This document shows, piece by piece, positions 23,031 to 32,136 of a DNA stretch of 37,406 nucleotides (its first letter is position 1; each line of letters starts with the position of its first letter). Source of the stretch: an uncultured Alteromonadales bacterium (lineage in GTDB: Bacteria; Pseudomonadota; Gammaproteobacteria; Pseudomonadales; Cellvibrionaceae); contig CALMJT010000023.1 in assembly GCA_937864365.1 (NCBI GenBank), forward strand, positions 1 through 37,406, given 5' to 3'. Made by a program: the position numbers and the translations under genes. The notes beneath the pieces were generated by a model. That model was not told the origin of the DNA. It ran no database searches and saw nothing but the letters and a program-made list of their open reading frames with translations.

Positions 23031-24760
23031 TATCGATTACCTTGCAGTTTTTTCATCACACCGGGAATGATATCGCTGTTTGGATTTAGCTCTAGGCCTT
23101 TATTCCAGATCGCTTGGGCTTCTTCGGTTTCACCGGTTACCCATAAAACTTCACCAAGATGCGCGGCAACCTCATGGTCTGGAAATGCAGCCATGGCTTT
23201 GCGTAAATATTCAATAGCGTTTTGGTGGTTGCCGAGTTTGTATTGAACCCAACCCATAGAATCAACAATGGCGGGGTCTTGAGGGTTCAGCTCTAACGCA
23301 CTTTTGATAAGCTCGTAGGCTTCGTCGTAACGATTGGTTCTGTCGGCCAGCGTGTAACCCAAGGCATTTAATGCCGTAACGTTGTTCGAGTCGTACTGTA
23401 AAATGGTGCGCAGATCTTCTTCGGTTAAATGGATTAGATCGCGTTGTTCATTCGCCATGGCGCGAGCGTAGAGCAGCGATGAGTTAGTCTCGTCAAAACT
23501 CAGGGCTTCGGTAAGCAGCTCAACCGCAGGCTTAAGTTGTTTGTGGCGTACCAGCGAGTTGGCTTGGGCGAGATATAAGCGTTCACGCATTTCTGGGAAT
23601 TGTTCGCGAAGGCTAGCAAAGCGGCTATTTGCTTCTGTGTTTTCACCTTTAGATATAAGTATGTCGGTGCTTCGCTCCAGAGCAGGGAAGAAATCCGGCC
23701 CCGATTTTACCTCTAGATAGTAACTCAGTGCCAAGTCGTCATTGCCTTGCTCGCGAGCAATTTCTCCAAGGTAATAGTTGGCAGACGTACCGCGCTCGGG
23801 CGTGTGAACCAGTTGTCCGTACAGCTCTTTGGCGTTATCCAGATCGCCAAGCTCGTGATTGAGTAACGCCAGTGAAAAAATAAAATCCGGATCGCCGGGC
23901 TTTTGTTGATTAAGAATTCTGAACTGTTCACGGGATGCTTCTACATCGTCTTTAGCCAGTAGTCGCGCGTAGTGCAATCGCAAGCTAACGCTTGTGGGTT
24001 GCTGTTCTAGCTTTTCTAACAAAAAGCTTTTGGCTTTTTCTAACTGACCTGATTCCGCCAAAGACTCTGCTTCAAGTTTAATGGCCGCGACGTTTTGAGG
24101 ATCTTGCTTTTGAACCTGCCTTGCCAATGTGATGGCTTGGTCAAAATCATGTTGTTCTGCGTGTAAAAGCCCCAAACCGACCAGCAAGGCAGGTTTATCA
24201 GGATGGGCTAAATTTAATTCATTGAAGGTTGTCAGCAGGCGCTCACGTTCGATATCGGTGGCTTGATCGGCGCGCGCAGCAATGGTGATGTATAGGGAAT
24301 CTATGCTTGGGTCGTCGATTTGCTTGGCCAAATCAATTGCTTCGATAAGGCGATTCGCCGAGGTTAGTTCGGTCGCTGCAATAATTTGAGCCTCTTGGTT
24401 TTCGGGCTCGATTTCATGCCACAGCAGCGAGGCGTTTAGCGTAAACTGATGTGCGCCTAAAAATTGTGCAATTCGCGTCGCCCGTGCGGCAATTGCTGGG
24501 TCGCGGGTGTGATGAGCTTGTTGCAGATAATTTCTAAGGGCAATGTCGTAACGTTGGCGATCACCGGCAAGTTCGGCAACGATTAGCGAGTAAAGTGTTT
24601 CAGGCTCAAAGTTTTTATAGACGATTTCTTGTTTGGGAGCCGGCTCTGGTGGAACCTCAGTAACGATTTCTGGCTTTTGGGTTGCGCACGCGCTTAGTAA
24701 GCAGGCGCCAGCAAGAGCTATAAACTGGGGTAACTTATTGGTTCTTTTGTTGAAGTTCAA
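23030..24760 (-). CDS. TPR-repeat lipoprotein (PA4667 type)
   Basis: The 576-residue protein has an N-terminal lipoprotein signal with lipobox LSAC (Cys at 25), then tetratricopeptide repeats over nearly the whole length. Clear repeat units include ALNALGYTLAD...RYDEAYELIKSALELNP and VDSMGWVQYKLGNHQNAIEYLRKA, each with the TPR consensus small and aromatic positions. It is expected to face the periplasm from a membrane anchor and act as a protein-interaction scaffold. Its position upstream of lolB and divergent from hemA corresponds to PA4667 in P. aeruginosa. The function is not defined beyond the fold. The coupled stop/start with lolB suggests a link to lipoprotein or envelope biogenesis. 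Confidence 0.9.
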   Translation of the reverse strand: MNFNKRTNKLPQFIALAGACLLSACATQKPEIVTEVPPEPAPKQEIVYKNFEPETLYSLIVAELAGDRQRYDIALRNYLQQAHHTRDPAIAARATRIAQFLGAHQFTLNASLLWHEIEPENQEAQIIAATELTSANRLIEAIDLAKQIDDPSIDSLYITIAARADQATDIERERLLTTFNELNLAHPDKPALLVGLGLLHAEQHDFDQAITLARQVQKQDPQNVAAIKLEAESLAESGQLEKAKSFLLEKLEQQPTSVSLRLHYARLLAKDDVEASREQFRILNQQKPGDPDFIFSLALLNHELGDLDNAKELYGQLVHTPERGTSANYYLGEIAREQGNDDLALSYYLEVKSGPDFFPALERSTDILISKGENTEANSRFASLREQFPEMRERLYLAQANSLVRHKQLKPAVELLTEALSFDETNSSLLYARAMANEQRDLIHLTEEDLRTILQYDSNNVTALNALGYTLADRTNRYDEAYELIKSALELNPQDPAIVDSMGWVQYKLGNHQNAIEYLRKAMAAFPDHEVAAHLGEVLWVTGETEEAQAIWNKGLELNPNSDIIPGVMKKLQGNR

Positions 24761-25250
24761 CGGTTCTCGCCTCTACTAAATTGAGTCTTGCCTATTACTT
24801 CAGCGCTTGAGCGTAAGTTCTGATGTAATTTGTGTGTTGGTTTTTATGGCTTGTGCACTTAGGGTTTCAAACAATGCTTTTAACAATACCGACCAATGTA
24901 ATGCAGATAAAAATTTATTGCCAAGTCTTGAACTTCGCTACACTCATCATAGTGGGGCTTGATGGTGGTTTTTCACGGGTTGTGCAATTTGAGCGTGCAT
25001 ATTGATTGAAAAAACAAAGTGGTTGATGTGATTAATGTCAAACTTTGTTATGCATTTTTGCTAAAATGGCCAATATTTTGCGAACTTTTTAGTTATAGGA
25101 ACCTGTGCAAAGTTGATAATTTACAAATTTGCAGATTTGTTCGTAAACACCCTTGCCAGTGGCACCGAAGATTAGGACAATTCAGAATTTGAGCAACTCG
25201 AATGGAACGAGTTCCGCGTTTATCTCTAGGAAGAAGAAAATTTAACGATC
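24761..25250. other. 490-base divergent promoter region between the TPR-lolB operon and hemA
   Basis: No gene is seen. A weak promoter-like pair, TTGATG (25023-25028) and TGTTAT (25046-25051) with 17 bases between, could serve hemA. About 200 bases of leader would then precede the hemA ATG. No structured repeat copy lies here, in contrast to the accessory gaps. Confidence 0.4.
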
Positions 25251-26510
25251 ATGGCGCTAGTAGCATTTGGTATAAATCATAACTCTGCATCGGTTGCTCT
25301 GCGCGGGAAGCTGGCGTTTAGCCCCGATCAAGTAGAGGCGGCGCTGTTAGCTGCTTCAGATGCAGGGGTCACCGAAGTTGCCATATTGTCCACCTGTAAT
25401 CGCACCGAAATCTACGCCTACTCTCCTAGTGAATGTAATCAACTTCTGCCTTGGCTTGCCAGTTACCGCGATTTAGAGCTCGAAGAGCTCAGTGCCAGTC
25501 ACTATTTAAAATCCCACGATAATGCCGTAACACACATGATGCGAGTCGCTTGCGGCTTAGATTCCATGGTGCTTGGCGAGCCGCAAATTCTTGGGCAAAT
25601 GAAGGCGTCATACGCCCATGCGCAGGGAAGCGGCACCGTTGGCCCGGTTTTGCACGATGTTTTCCAGCAGGTGTTTTCCATTGCCAAGCGCGTTCGTACC
25701 GAAACCGCTATTGGTCAAAACCCGGTTTCTGTGGCGTTTGCGGCGGTAAGTTTGGCCCAGCAAATCTTTAGTGATCTTAAAAAAGATACCGCGTTGTTGA
25801 TTGGTGCCGGTGAAACCATTGAATTAGTGGCGCGGCATCTTGCTGAACAGGGTCTTAAGTCAATCATCGTAGCAAATCGCACTCTTGAGCGTGCGCGCGA
25901 TTTGGCGGATCGGTTTGATGGTCACGCTATTTTGTTGGAAGAGATTCCAGATGCGTTGCATAAAGCCGATATCGTAATTTCTTCTACCGCCAGTCCCTTA
26001 CCTATTTTGGGTAAAGGTGCGGTGGAATCTGCCTTAAAAATTCGCAAACATAAGCCGATTTTCATGGTAGATATTGCCGTCCCGCGTGATATTGAGGAGC
26101 AGGTTGGTGAGCTTGCCGACGTGTATTTGTATACCGTTGATGATTTACGCGATGTTATTCAGGAGAATATGCGTTCGCGTAAAGAGGCCGCTGAACAGGC
26201 TGAACGTATCATTAGTGAAGGTGTGCACAACTATTTAAGTGGCCTTCGTGTACAGGATTCGGTATCTACAATTCGAGCCTACCGACGCAAAGCTGAAATG
26301 ATTCGCGACGCGGAGCTCGAAAAGGCGCTAAAATCCCTCCAAACCGGAGGCGATCCCGAGAAACTTCTCAATCAGTTGGCCCGCAATTTGACCAACAAAA
26401 TGTTGCATTCTCCTACCGCTAAAATTCGTCAAGCCAGCGCCGATGGGCGTTCTGAACTGATTGGCTGGACGCAAGAACTGTTTGATCTTAACGAAAAAGA
26501 TCTGACCTAA
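25251..26510 (+). CDS. hemA: Glutamyl-tRNA reductase
   Basis: The 419-residue enzyme reduces glutamyl-tRNA to glutamate-1-semialdehyde, the first committed step of C5 tetrapyrrole synthesis. The catalytic cysteine sits in STCNRTEIY (Cys at 49). The [17 protein letters not shown] block follows near 101, then the NADPH-binding [16 protein letters not shown] near 182, and the C-terminal dimerisation helices. Length is standard. It leads the hemA-prfA-prmC-moeB series, with 18 bases to prfA. The ribosome site is weak (GGAAGAAG about 18 bases upstream). Confidence 0.96.
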   Translation: MALVAFGINHNSASVALRGKLAFSPDQVEAALLAASDAGVTEVAILSTCNRTEIYAYSPSECNQLLPWLASYRDLELEELSASHYLKSHDNAVTHMMRVACGLDSMVLGEPQILGQMKASYAHAQGSGTVGPVLHDVFQQVFSIAKRVRTETAIGQNPVSVAFAAVSLAQQIFSDLKKDTALLIGAGETIELVARHLAEQGLKSIIVANRTLERARDLADRFDGHAILLEEIPDALHKADIVISSTASPLPILGKGAVESALKIRKHKPIFMVDIAVPRDIEEQVGELADVYLYTVDDLRDVIQENMRSRKEAAEQAERIISEGVHNYLSGLRVQDSVSTIRAYRRKAEMIRDAELEKALKSLQTGGDPEKLLNQLARNLTNKMLHSPTAKIRQASADGRSELIGWTQELFDLNEKDLT

Positions 26511-26528
26511 AGCTTTTAAAGAATCCCT

Positions 26529-27611
26529 ATGAAAGACTCAATTCTCGAGAAACTCGAGCGTTTACACGAACGTTACGAAGAAGTGGCGGCGCTTTTGGGC
26601 GAAGCCGAAATCATCAGCAATCAAAATAAATTCCGCGAGCTGTCCAAAGAATACGCAGAGCTTGAACCTGTGGTTAAAGCCTTTGCGGGCTACAAATCCG
26701 TTTTGGATGACATCGCAACTGCAAAAGAAATGCTCAACGATGGCGATGCAGACATGCGCGAAATGGCGCAGGAAGAGTTAAAAGAAGCGGAATCGCAAAA
26801 AGAGCCCCTTGAGCTTGAACTGCAAAAGTTACTCCTACCGAAAGATCCCAACGACGAGAAAAATATTTTCTTGGAAATTCGTGCGGGAACGGGCGGTGAT
26901 GAGGCTGCAATTTTCGCCGGTAATTTGTTCCGCATGTACAGTAAGTTCGCCGAAACTCGCGGCTGGAAGGTTGAATTACTCAACGCCAACGAAGGCGAGC
27001 ATGGCGGCTATAAAGAAGTTATTTCGCGTATTGTTGGCCAGGGCGTTTATTCTCAGCTGAAGTTTGAGTCGGGCGCACACCGAGTACAACGTGTGCCTGA
27101 GACAGAATCTCAAGGCCGTATTCATACCTCGGCTTGCACCGTTGCCGTTATGGCCGAGGCCGATGAGCTTGAAGAAATCAACATCAACAAAAACGACCTG
27201 CGCGTTGATACCTTCCGAGCCAGTGGTGCGGGTGGTCAGCACGTTAACAAAACCGATTCGGCCATTCGTTTAACGCATCTTCCTACCGGTATTGTGGTTG
27301 AGTGTCAGGATGAGCGTTCGCAGCACAAGAACCGTGCTCGTGCGATGTCTTTGTTGGCCGCTAAACTTAAAAACGAACAAGAATCGGCGGCGGCACAATC
27401 GATTGCTGAGGAACGTAAAAGCTTGGTTGGCACCGGCGATCGTTCAGAACGAATTCGTACCTACAATTATCCACAGGGTCGAGTGACCGATCATCGCATT
27501 AACCTAACACTGTATAAGTTAAATGAAGTGATGGAAGGTGATCTGGGAGAGGTGATTGGTCCTTTGGTTAACGAATATCAAGCGGATCAGTTGGCAGCGC
27601 TTGCCCGATAA
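26529..27611 (+). CDS. prfA: Peptide chain release factor 1
   Basis: The 360-residue RF1 terminates translation at UAA and UAG. The catalytic GGQ is at about 235-237 within [20 protein letters not shown] (quoted as its core), and the stop-codon recognition PxT tripeptide region appears as [15 protein letters not shown] near 193. The N-terminal coiled helices (1-100) are normal. The next gene, prmC, encodes the methylase that modifies the glutamine of this GGQ. Together they are a conserved functional pair. Confidence 0.97.
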   Translation: MKDSILEKLERLHERYEEVAALLGEAEIISNQNKFRELSKEYAELEPVVKAFAGYKSVLDDIATAKEMLNDGDADMREMAQEELKEAESQKEPLELELQKLLLPKDPNDEKNIFLEIRAGTGGDEAAIFAGNLFRMYSKFAETRGWKVELLNANEGEHGGYKEVISRIVGQGVYSQLKFESGAHRVQRVPETESQGRIHTSACTVAVMAEADELEEININKNDLRVDTFRASGAGGQHVNKTDSAIRLTHLPTGIVVECQDERSQHKNRARAMSLLAAKLKNEQESAAAQSIAEERKSLVGTGDRSERIRTYNYPQGRVTDHRINLTLYKLNEVMEGDLGEVIGPLVNEYQADQLAALAR

Positions 27612-27646
27612 ATATTACTCAGCAATGACCGATCTAGATTCTCAGC

Positions 27647-28534
27647 GTGTGTTGGAAACTTATTTTGGAAAAGAGTGATATCGCAAGCTGCCTGTCTTGG
27701 GCCAAAACAATTCTGTGTGAATCGGAATCGCCAGCGCTGGATGCCGAACTTTTGTTGGCAAAGGCGCTGGATAAAAATCGCACCTATTTGTTTACGTGGC
27801 CTGAAAAACTGCTCGGTAACTCAGAGTTTGCACTCTTTAAACAGTTTGTCGAACGACGTCTACACGGTGAACCCATCGCTTACATTGTGGGTGAACAGGG
27901 TTTTTGGACTTTGACGCTCAAAGTTAATGCCTCCACCTTAATTCCACGTCCCGAAACCGAATTATTAGTTGAGTTGGCCTTGGATTTATTGGCGAACAAA
28001 GCCGCGCAAATTTTAGATTTAGGAACCGGTACCGGAGCCATCGCTCTAGCCTTAGCCAGCGAGAACCCAACTTTCAGTGTATTGGGTCTAGATTGTATTC
28101 CCGAGGCCGTTCAGCTCGCCACAGAAAACCAGCAACAATGCGGTATTACCAACGCGGCTTTTGAGCTGAGTCATTGGTTTTCGGTATTGGATGATCAAGC
28201 TCGTGATGGAGATGATCGTCGGCGTTTTGATTTAATCGTCAGTAACCCACCTTACATTGATTCATCCGATCCCCATCTTAGCCTAGGTGATGTGCGTTTT
28301 GAGCCGAAATCTGCGTTAGTTGCTGATCAAGAAGGCTTGGCAGATATTCAATTAATCGCCAATCAGGCTCATCACTATTTGCTCGACGGTGGTTGGTTGA
28401 TGTTCGAACATGGTTACGATCAGGGTGAATCTGCGCGGAAAATTTTAACCGCGTTGGGTTACCAACGTGTTGAGACTTTCCAAGATGTGGGCGACCGAGA
28501 TCGAGTGACTCGCGGGCAATGGTTTGCTGGCTAA
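27647..28534 (+). CDS. prmC: Release factor glutamine methyltransferase
   Basis: The 295-residue (or slightly shorter) enzyme uses S-adenosylmethionine to methylate the GGQ glutamine of release factors. The SAM-binding block LDLGTGTGAIALALA lies near 124-138 and the substrate-glutamine motif NPPY at 200-203. IPRPETELLVE is also typical. The start is uncertain. GTG at 27647 gives an unusual N-terminus. TTG at 27665, preceded by GGAAA at six bases, would begin MEKSDIAS and better matches the family's short lead. A separate 17-codon frame starting at ATG 27625 overlaps this region. Function is certain; start is not. Confidence 0.94.
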   Translation: MCWKLILEKSDIASCLSWAKTILCESESPALDAELLLAKALDKNRTYLFTWPEKLLGNSEFALFKQFVERRLHGEPIAYIVGEQGFWTLTLKVNASTLIPRPETELLVELALDLLANKAAQILDLGTGTGAIALALASENPTFSVLGLDCIPEAVQLATENQQQCGITNAAFELSHWFSVLDDQARDGDDRRRFDLIVSNPPYIDSSDPHLSLGDVRFEPKSALVADQEGLADIQLIANQAHHYLLDGGWLMFEHGYDQGESARKILTALGYQRVETFQDVGDRDRVTRGQWFAG

Positions 28535-28606
28535 GCTGGCTGTCATTACGACATCAAATGTATTTTTTTTAACTGGGCATTTGTATTTTTAACTGAGCTT
28601 GTGCTT

Positions 28607-29356
28607 ATGGATGATTATCAGTTGCTGCGCTACAGCCGCCATATTTTACTGCCACAGATTGATGTTGATGGTCAGCTAGCAATTCTAAACGCACGGGTGT
28701 TAGTCATTGGCTTGGGTGGATTAGGTTCACCGGTGGCGCTTTATTTGGCGGCATCGGGTGTTGGCAATTTGGTTTTGGTTGATGACGATCTGGTGGAGTT
28801 ATCGAATTTACAGCGACAAATTGCTCACCAAACCACACGTTGTGGCATTAACAAGGCCAGCTCTGCAAAGCAATCCTCTCTTGCGCTTAATTCCCATGTC
28901 AATATCGAGACCATCGAACGGCGGTTGGACGATGATGCGATGGTAGCGCAAATAAAACTTGCCGATGTGGTGGTGGATTGTTCCGATAATTTAGTTACGC
29001 GTTTGCAAGTTAATCGCCTGTGTTGGCAAGCGAAAACACCGTTAGTCAGTGGCGCGGCCATTGCGTTTGAAGGGCAGTTAATGGTGATTGATGCTCGTCA
29101 AAAAGATACACCGTGTTACCAATGTTTATACGATGAAACCTCCGATGCACAACTGAACTGTGCGCAGTCGGGTGTTATTGCGCCATTGGTTGGTGTTATT
29201 GGCAGTCTTCAGGCGCTCGAATCCTTAAAAATAATTACCGGTTTAACCGATGTTAGCCAACTCGGAAAACTGCATTTATACGATGCCTTATCATCAAGTT
29301 GGCGCGCCTTTAAATTTCCTAAAAAGACGAACTGCCCAGTGTGTGGTAACCCTTAG
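28607..29356 (+). CDS. moeB: Molybdopterin-synthase adenylyltransferase (ThiF/MoeB family)
   Basis: The 249-residue E1-like protein adenylates the C-terminal glycine of MoaD for sulfur transfer in molybdopterin synthesis. Features are the N-terminal RYSRHILLPQIDVDGQ, nucleotide-binding GLGGLGSP near residue 35, DDDLVELSNLQRQ near 59, and two zinc-binding CxxC pairs (CYQC near 171, CPVC near 244). I chose the ATG at 28607; a GTG two codons earlier is also open. ThiF is a close relative, but the position after prmC favours MoeB. It connects with the modBC genes at 9-10 kb as part of molybdenum metabolism. Confidence 0.92.
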   Translation: MDDYQLLRYSRHILLPQIDVDGQLAILNARVLVIGLGGLGSPVALYLAASGVGNLVLVDDDLVELSNLQRQIAHQTTRCGINKASSAKQSSLALNSHVNIETIERRLDDDAMVAQIKLADVVVDCSDNLVTRLQVNRLCWQAKTPLVSGAAIAFEGQLMVIDARQKDTPCYQCLYDETSDAQLNCAQSGVIAPLVGVIGSLQALESLKIITGLTDVSQLGKLHLYDALSSSWRAFKFPKKTNCPVCGNP

Positions 29357-29365
29357 TTTCTAGAA

Positions 29366-29470
29366 GTCGAACATATCACTTCCAATTTTTCACAATTTCA
29401 ATCGCTTACTGCTCTTGAGATCGGCGATAAAGTTATGTATGGCGGGAAGCTCTAGATATCAGAGCTTCCC
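29366..29470 (-). repeat. Structured repeat, truncated copy D
   Basis: CACTTCCAATTTTTCACAATTTCAATCGCTTACTGCTCTTGA, given here only by its position (about 29375-29418), follows the order of copy B. It ends in a perfect 10-bp left hairpin, GGGAAGCTCT (29444-29453) with AGAGCTTCCC (29461-29470). The right hairpin is missing. It sits between convergent moeB and the MATE gene, where the hairpin could terminate both. Confidence 0.7.
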
Positions 29471-29489
29471 ATCAGTATTCAAACTGAAT

Positions 29490-30845
29490 TTAAGCGGGTT
29501 TTAAATGTTTGGTGATAATTCTTAATCGCACATGCAGTAAAACCGCTGCAGTGCTAAGCCCAAAAATAATTCCTGTCCAAAAACCGAAAATCTCCCAACC
29601 TAAAACATGCGCCAAAAAATATCCCATGGGAAAACCAATCAACCAATAGGATATAAGCTGCATAACCATGGGCACCTTTAAATCGCCAAAGCCGCGTAAG
29701 CCACCCCAAGACGAAACTTGAATGGCATCAGCGATTTGATAGATAGCACAAAGCAACAACAGCTTTGCCACCATTTCTTGTACGGCTTGGTCGGGGGTGT
29801 AAATCTCTGCAACCCAGTTGCGCAATAAAATCGTAATAAGTGCCGTGAGAGCAGCAATAATTACCGATAATTGAATGGCAACAAAGGCGCTAAAGCGTGC
29901 TTGCTTAGGATTGCTCGCACCTCGTAACCCAGCGCTTCGAATACAAACCGCAACGCTAAAACCCAGCGGAATCATGTACACCAACGAACTAAAGTTAATT
30001 ACAATTTGATGACTGGCCACCGGTAATTCGCCAAAAGGCACAACAAATAACGCAATGCTTGAAAAGAAAAAAACTTCACTGCCGGTGCCTAGTGCAAGTG
30101 GTATAGCGATATTTAAATGTTTTTTGATTTCCGGCCAGTTGGGATTCCAAACCTTATTAAAGATATTAAATTGTTTGTATTTGTCTTGGCGTTTTAAAAA
30201 AGTGGTTAACGCAATGGCAACAATCCAATAGGAAATAACGCTTGCCCAAGCACAGCCAATTGGCCCAAGTTCGGGTAAGCCGAATTTTCCAAATACCAAT
30301 ACATAATCAAAGACTAAATTTAAAACAAATAATAAACCGTTGGTGAGCATGGCTAAATTCGTATCGCCAACAGCCTCGCAGGTTCCTCGCAAAACCGCTG
30401 TTAATGCATAACCCAATAAGCCAATACTGATAACTTGAAGATACTCTATGGCGATATCTGTTAGAGGTGTATCGGGCTGAATCCACTTTAACCAAAATAC
30501 GCTGGTTAATAAGATAAAACCCACAACTAACGAGCTGAGTAAAGCGATCCATCCGGTTTGATAAACTTGATGACCAATTCTGGAGTAGCGTCGTGCGCCG
30601 TGATATTGCGCGGCAATGGTCGCTAAAGACCCGCACATTCCTAAAATCATGACACTTATGGCAGACCAGATGCTTACCGCTACGGCAAGACCTGCCAAAG
30701 ACTCGGTACTCACTTGCGCCGACATAATTGTGTCTGTGGCCGACATGGCAATGATTGCGGTATGACTAACTATTAATGGCGTGCCGAGTTTAATAATGCT
30801 CTTTGCTTCGCGCTTGACGTTATAAGCTTGGGGGGGAGTTTGCAT
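29490..30845 (-). CDS. MATE-family efflux transporter (NorM type)
   Basis: The 451-residue membrane protein has about twelve hydrophobic segments in two homologous halves, as in NorM/MATE exporters, which expel cationic drugs or metabolites using sodium or proton gradients. Family blocks include GTPLIVSHTAIIAMSATDTIMSAQ near 17-40 and GTCEAVGDTNLAM near 160, with its counterpart SSWGGLRGFGDLKVPM near 380. The length is normal. It stands alone, flanked by structured repeat copies D and H, and occupies the place where murI follows moeB in Pseudomonas. The substrate is unknown. Confidence 0.9.
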   Translation of the reverse strand: MQTPPQAYNVKREAKSIIKLGTPLIVSHTAIIAMSATDTIMSAQVSTESLAGLAVAVSIWSAISVMILGMCGSLATIAAQYHGARRYSRIGHQVYQTGWIALLSSLVVGFILLTSVFWLKWIQPDTPLTDIAIEYLQVISIGLLGYALTAVLRGTCEAVGDTNLAMLTNGLLFVLNLVFDYVLVFGKFGLPELGPIGCAWASVISYWIVAIALTTFLKRQDKYKQFNIFNKVWNPNWPEIKKHLNIAIPLALGTGSEVFFFSSIALFVVPFGELPVASHQIVINFSSLVYMIPLGFSVAVCIRSAGLRGASNPKQARFSAFVAIQLSVIIAALTALITILLRNWVAEIYTPDQAVQEMVAKLLLLCAIYQIADAIQVSSWGGLRGFGDLKVPMVMQLISYWLIGFPMGYFLAHVLGWEIFGFWTGIIFGLSTAAVLLHVRLRIITKHLKPA

Positions 30846-31017
30846 TAATTTCGCTTATCGATAATTGGGTAAGATAAAAAAGCGCGGTGTTAACAGGTTT
30901 GTGTCTGCGCAGAAGAATATTTGTATCGCAGGTGTGAACATCGTTAGCAGTGAGAGTGGAATTTTAGTGTTTTCTCTACATAGAGCAAGTTTGCATTAAC
31001 AATCAAAAATAACCTTT

Positions 31018-31078
31018 AGGAATCTCTTATTAACTCTACCAAGATTTAATAACAGGGCAGGAACTACTTACAGATCTT
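31018..31078 (-). repeat. Structured repeat, degraded copy H
   Basis: GGAATCTCTTATTAACTCTACCAAGATTTAATAACAGGGCAGGAA, identified by position only (31018-31062), matches the beginning of copy B (GGAACCTCTGATTAACTC, then TTTAATCAGAGGACAG) with several changes. The CTTACAG stretch of the middle follows at about 31067. The rest is lost. Confidence 0.5.
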
Positions 31079-31146
31079 AACTGTCCATGGGCGGTCCACA
31101 ACTTTAATCCGACAATATACCGAAAAAATAAAAGGTGAGGGAACTC

Positions 31147-31767
31147 ATGAGTGCAATTGCGGCAGCAACAAATTTATATCGAACAATCGTATCGAGCTTA
31201 GAGCATTTGAGTGGTGTGCCCGCACTTATGTTACGTCTTATTCTCGCGCCGGTAATGATGCAAGCCGGTTGGAATAAATTTCAAGGTTGGGAAAATACCG
31301 TTGCATGGTTTGGAAATTCAGAATGGGGCTTGGGCTTACCTTTTCCCGAATTAATGGTCGCACTGGCGGCGGGTTCTGAGTTGGTGGGCGGGGCGTTATT
31401 AATTCCCGGATTAGCAACTCGCTTTGTGGCAATTCCATTAATCGTCACCATGTTGGTCGCTATATTTTCTGTGCATTGGGAAAACGGTTGGCTAGCAGTT
31501 TCTGATGCCAGCAGTTGGCTTGCCAATGAGCGAGTTATGGAGGCGGTTGAGCGCAAAGAAAAAGTGAAAGAAATTTTGCGCGAGCACGGTAACTACAGTT
31601 GGTTAACTGGACGCGGTGGCGTGACCATTTTAAACAATGGTATCGAGTTCGCCGCGATGTATTTTGTTATGCTCTTCTCTTTGTTATGCACCGGTGGTGG
31701 TCGTTACACCAGTTTGGATTATTACATTAGCCTATGGGCCCGTAAAAAGCAGGCCGTTGAGTCGTAA
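31147..31767 (+). CDS. DoxX-family membrane protein
   Basis: The 206-residue protein shows the DoxX pattern of about four membrane segments. The first helix region has LRLILAPVMMQAGWNKFQGWENTVAWF (quoted as family block; key residues GWNKF), followed by PELMVALAAGSELVGGALLIPGLATR. A charged insert (residues about 125-150) separates the last helix, which is longer than in minimal DoxX proteins. DoxX proteins are poorly defined; some are subunits of quinone oxidoreductases. I chose the ATG at 31147 because GGTGAGGGAA lies just before it. A GTG four codons upstream is less likely. It lies alone between repeat copies H and C. Confidence 0.85.
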   Translation: MSAIAAATNLYRTIVSSLEHLSGVPALMLRLILAPVMMQAGWNKFQGWENTVAWFGNSEWGLGLPFPELMVALAAGSELVGGALLIPGLATRFVAIPLIVTMLVAIFSVHWENGWLAVSDASSWLANERVMEAVERKEKVKEILREHGNYSWLTGRGGVTILNNGIEFAAMYFVMLFSLLCTGGGRYTSLDYYISLWARKKQAVES

Positions 31768-31789
31768 GCTCCGTTTACATCTAGACAAA

Positions 31790-31940
31790 AGAAACTCTGA
31801 GAAATCCAGAGTTTTCGGCGGCACAAGGAGGTGTCGCCACTTTCGAGAACGGTAAGTAATTGAAAATCTGAAAAGTTTTGGCATTGTATCTTTAATTTTT
31901 GCCCTTCAAATCAATTATGGAAGTATTGATCAGAGGTTTC
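31790..31940 (+). repeat. Structured repeat, copy C
   Basis: GAAACTCTG (31791-31799) pairs with CAGAGTTTTC (31807-31816) as the left hairpin. The interior has GGCACAAGGAGGTGTCGCCA, then TTTCGAGAACGGTAAGTAATTGAAA, in the same order as copy A. The right hairpin (about 31902-31936, ending GATCAGAGG) is degraded. It is in the same orientation as copy A and lies just after the DoxX gene. Confidence 0.75.
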
Positions 31941-32012
31941 TAAACTGTCATCTTGTGCGTTTATTATTGGCAAAGCAATGTTGATAGTTGTCGTTAAATG
32001 ATACAATCGATG

Positions 32013-32046
32013 AAAAGCGGGCTAAGTTCCCGCTTTTTGTTTTTTT
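32013..32046 (+). terminator. Intrinsic terminator upstream of rhlB
   Basis: AAAAGCGGG (32013-32021) pairs with CCCGCTTTTT (32029-32038), followed by a further T-run to about 32046. It is a classic rho-independent terminator that would end transcription from the DoxX side before rhlB. Confidence 0.85.
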
Positions 32047-32136
32047 AGATTAACCCAAATCGTGTTTGATGAATGTTCGAATCGCTAAAAATGACTGTGA
32101 TACTATGCGTGCAGATACGAGCAAGGAGAGAAGAGT

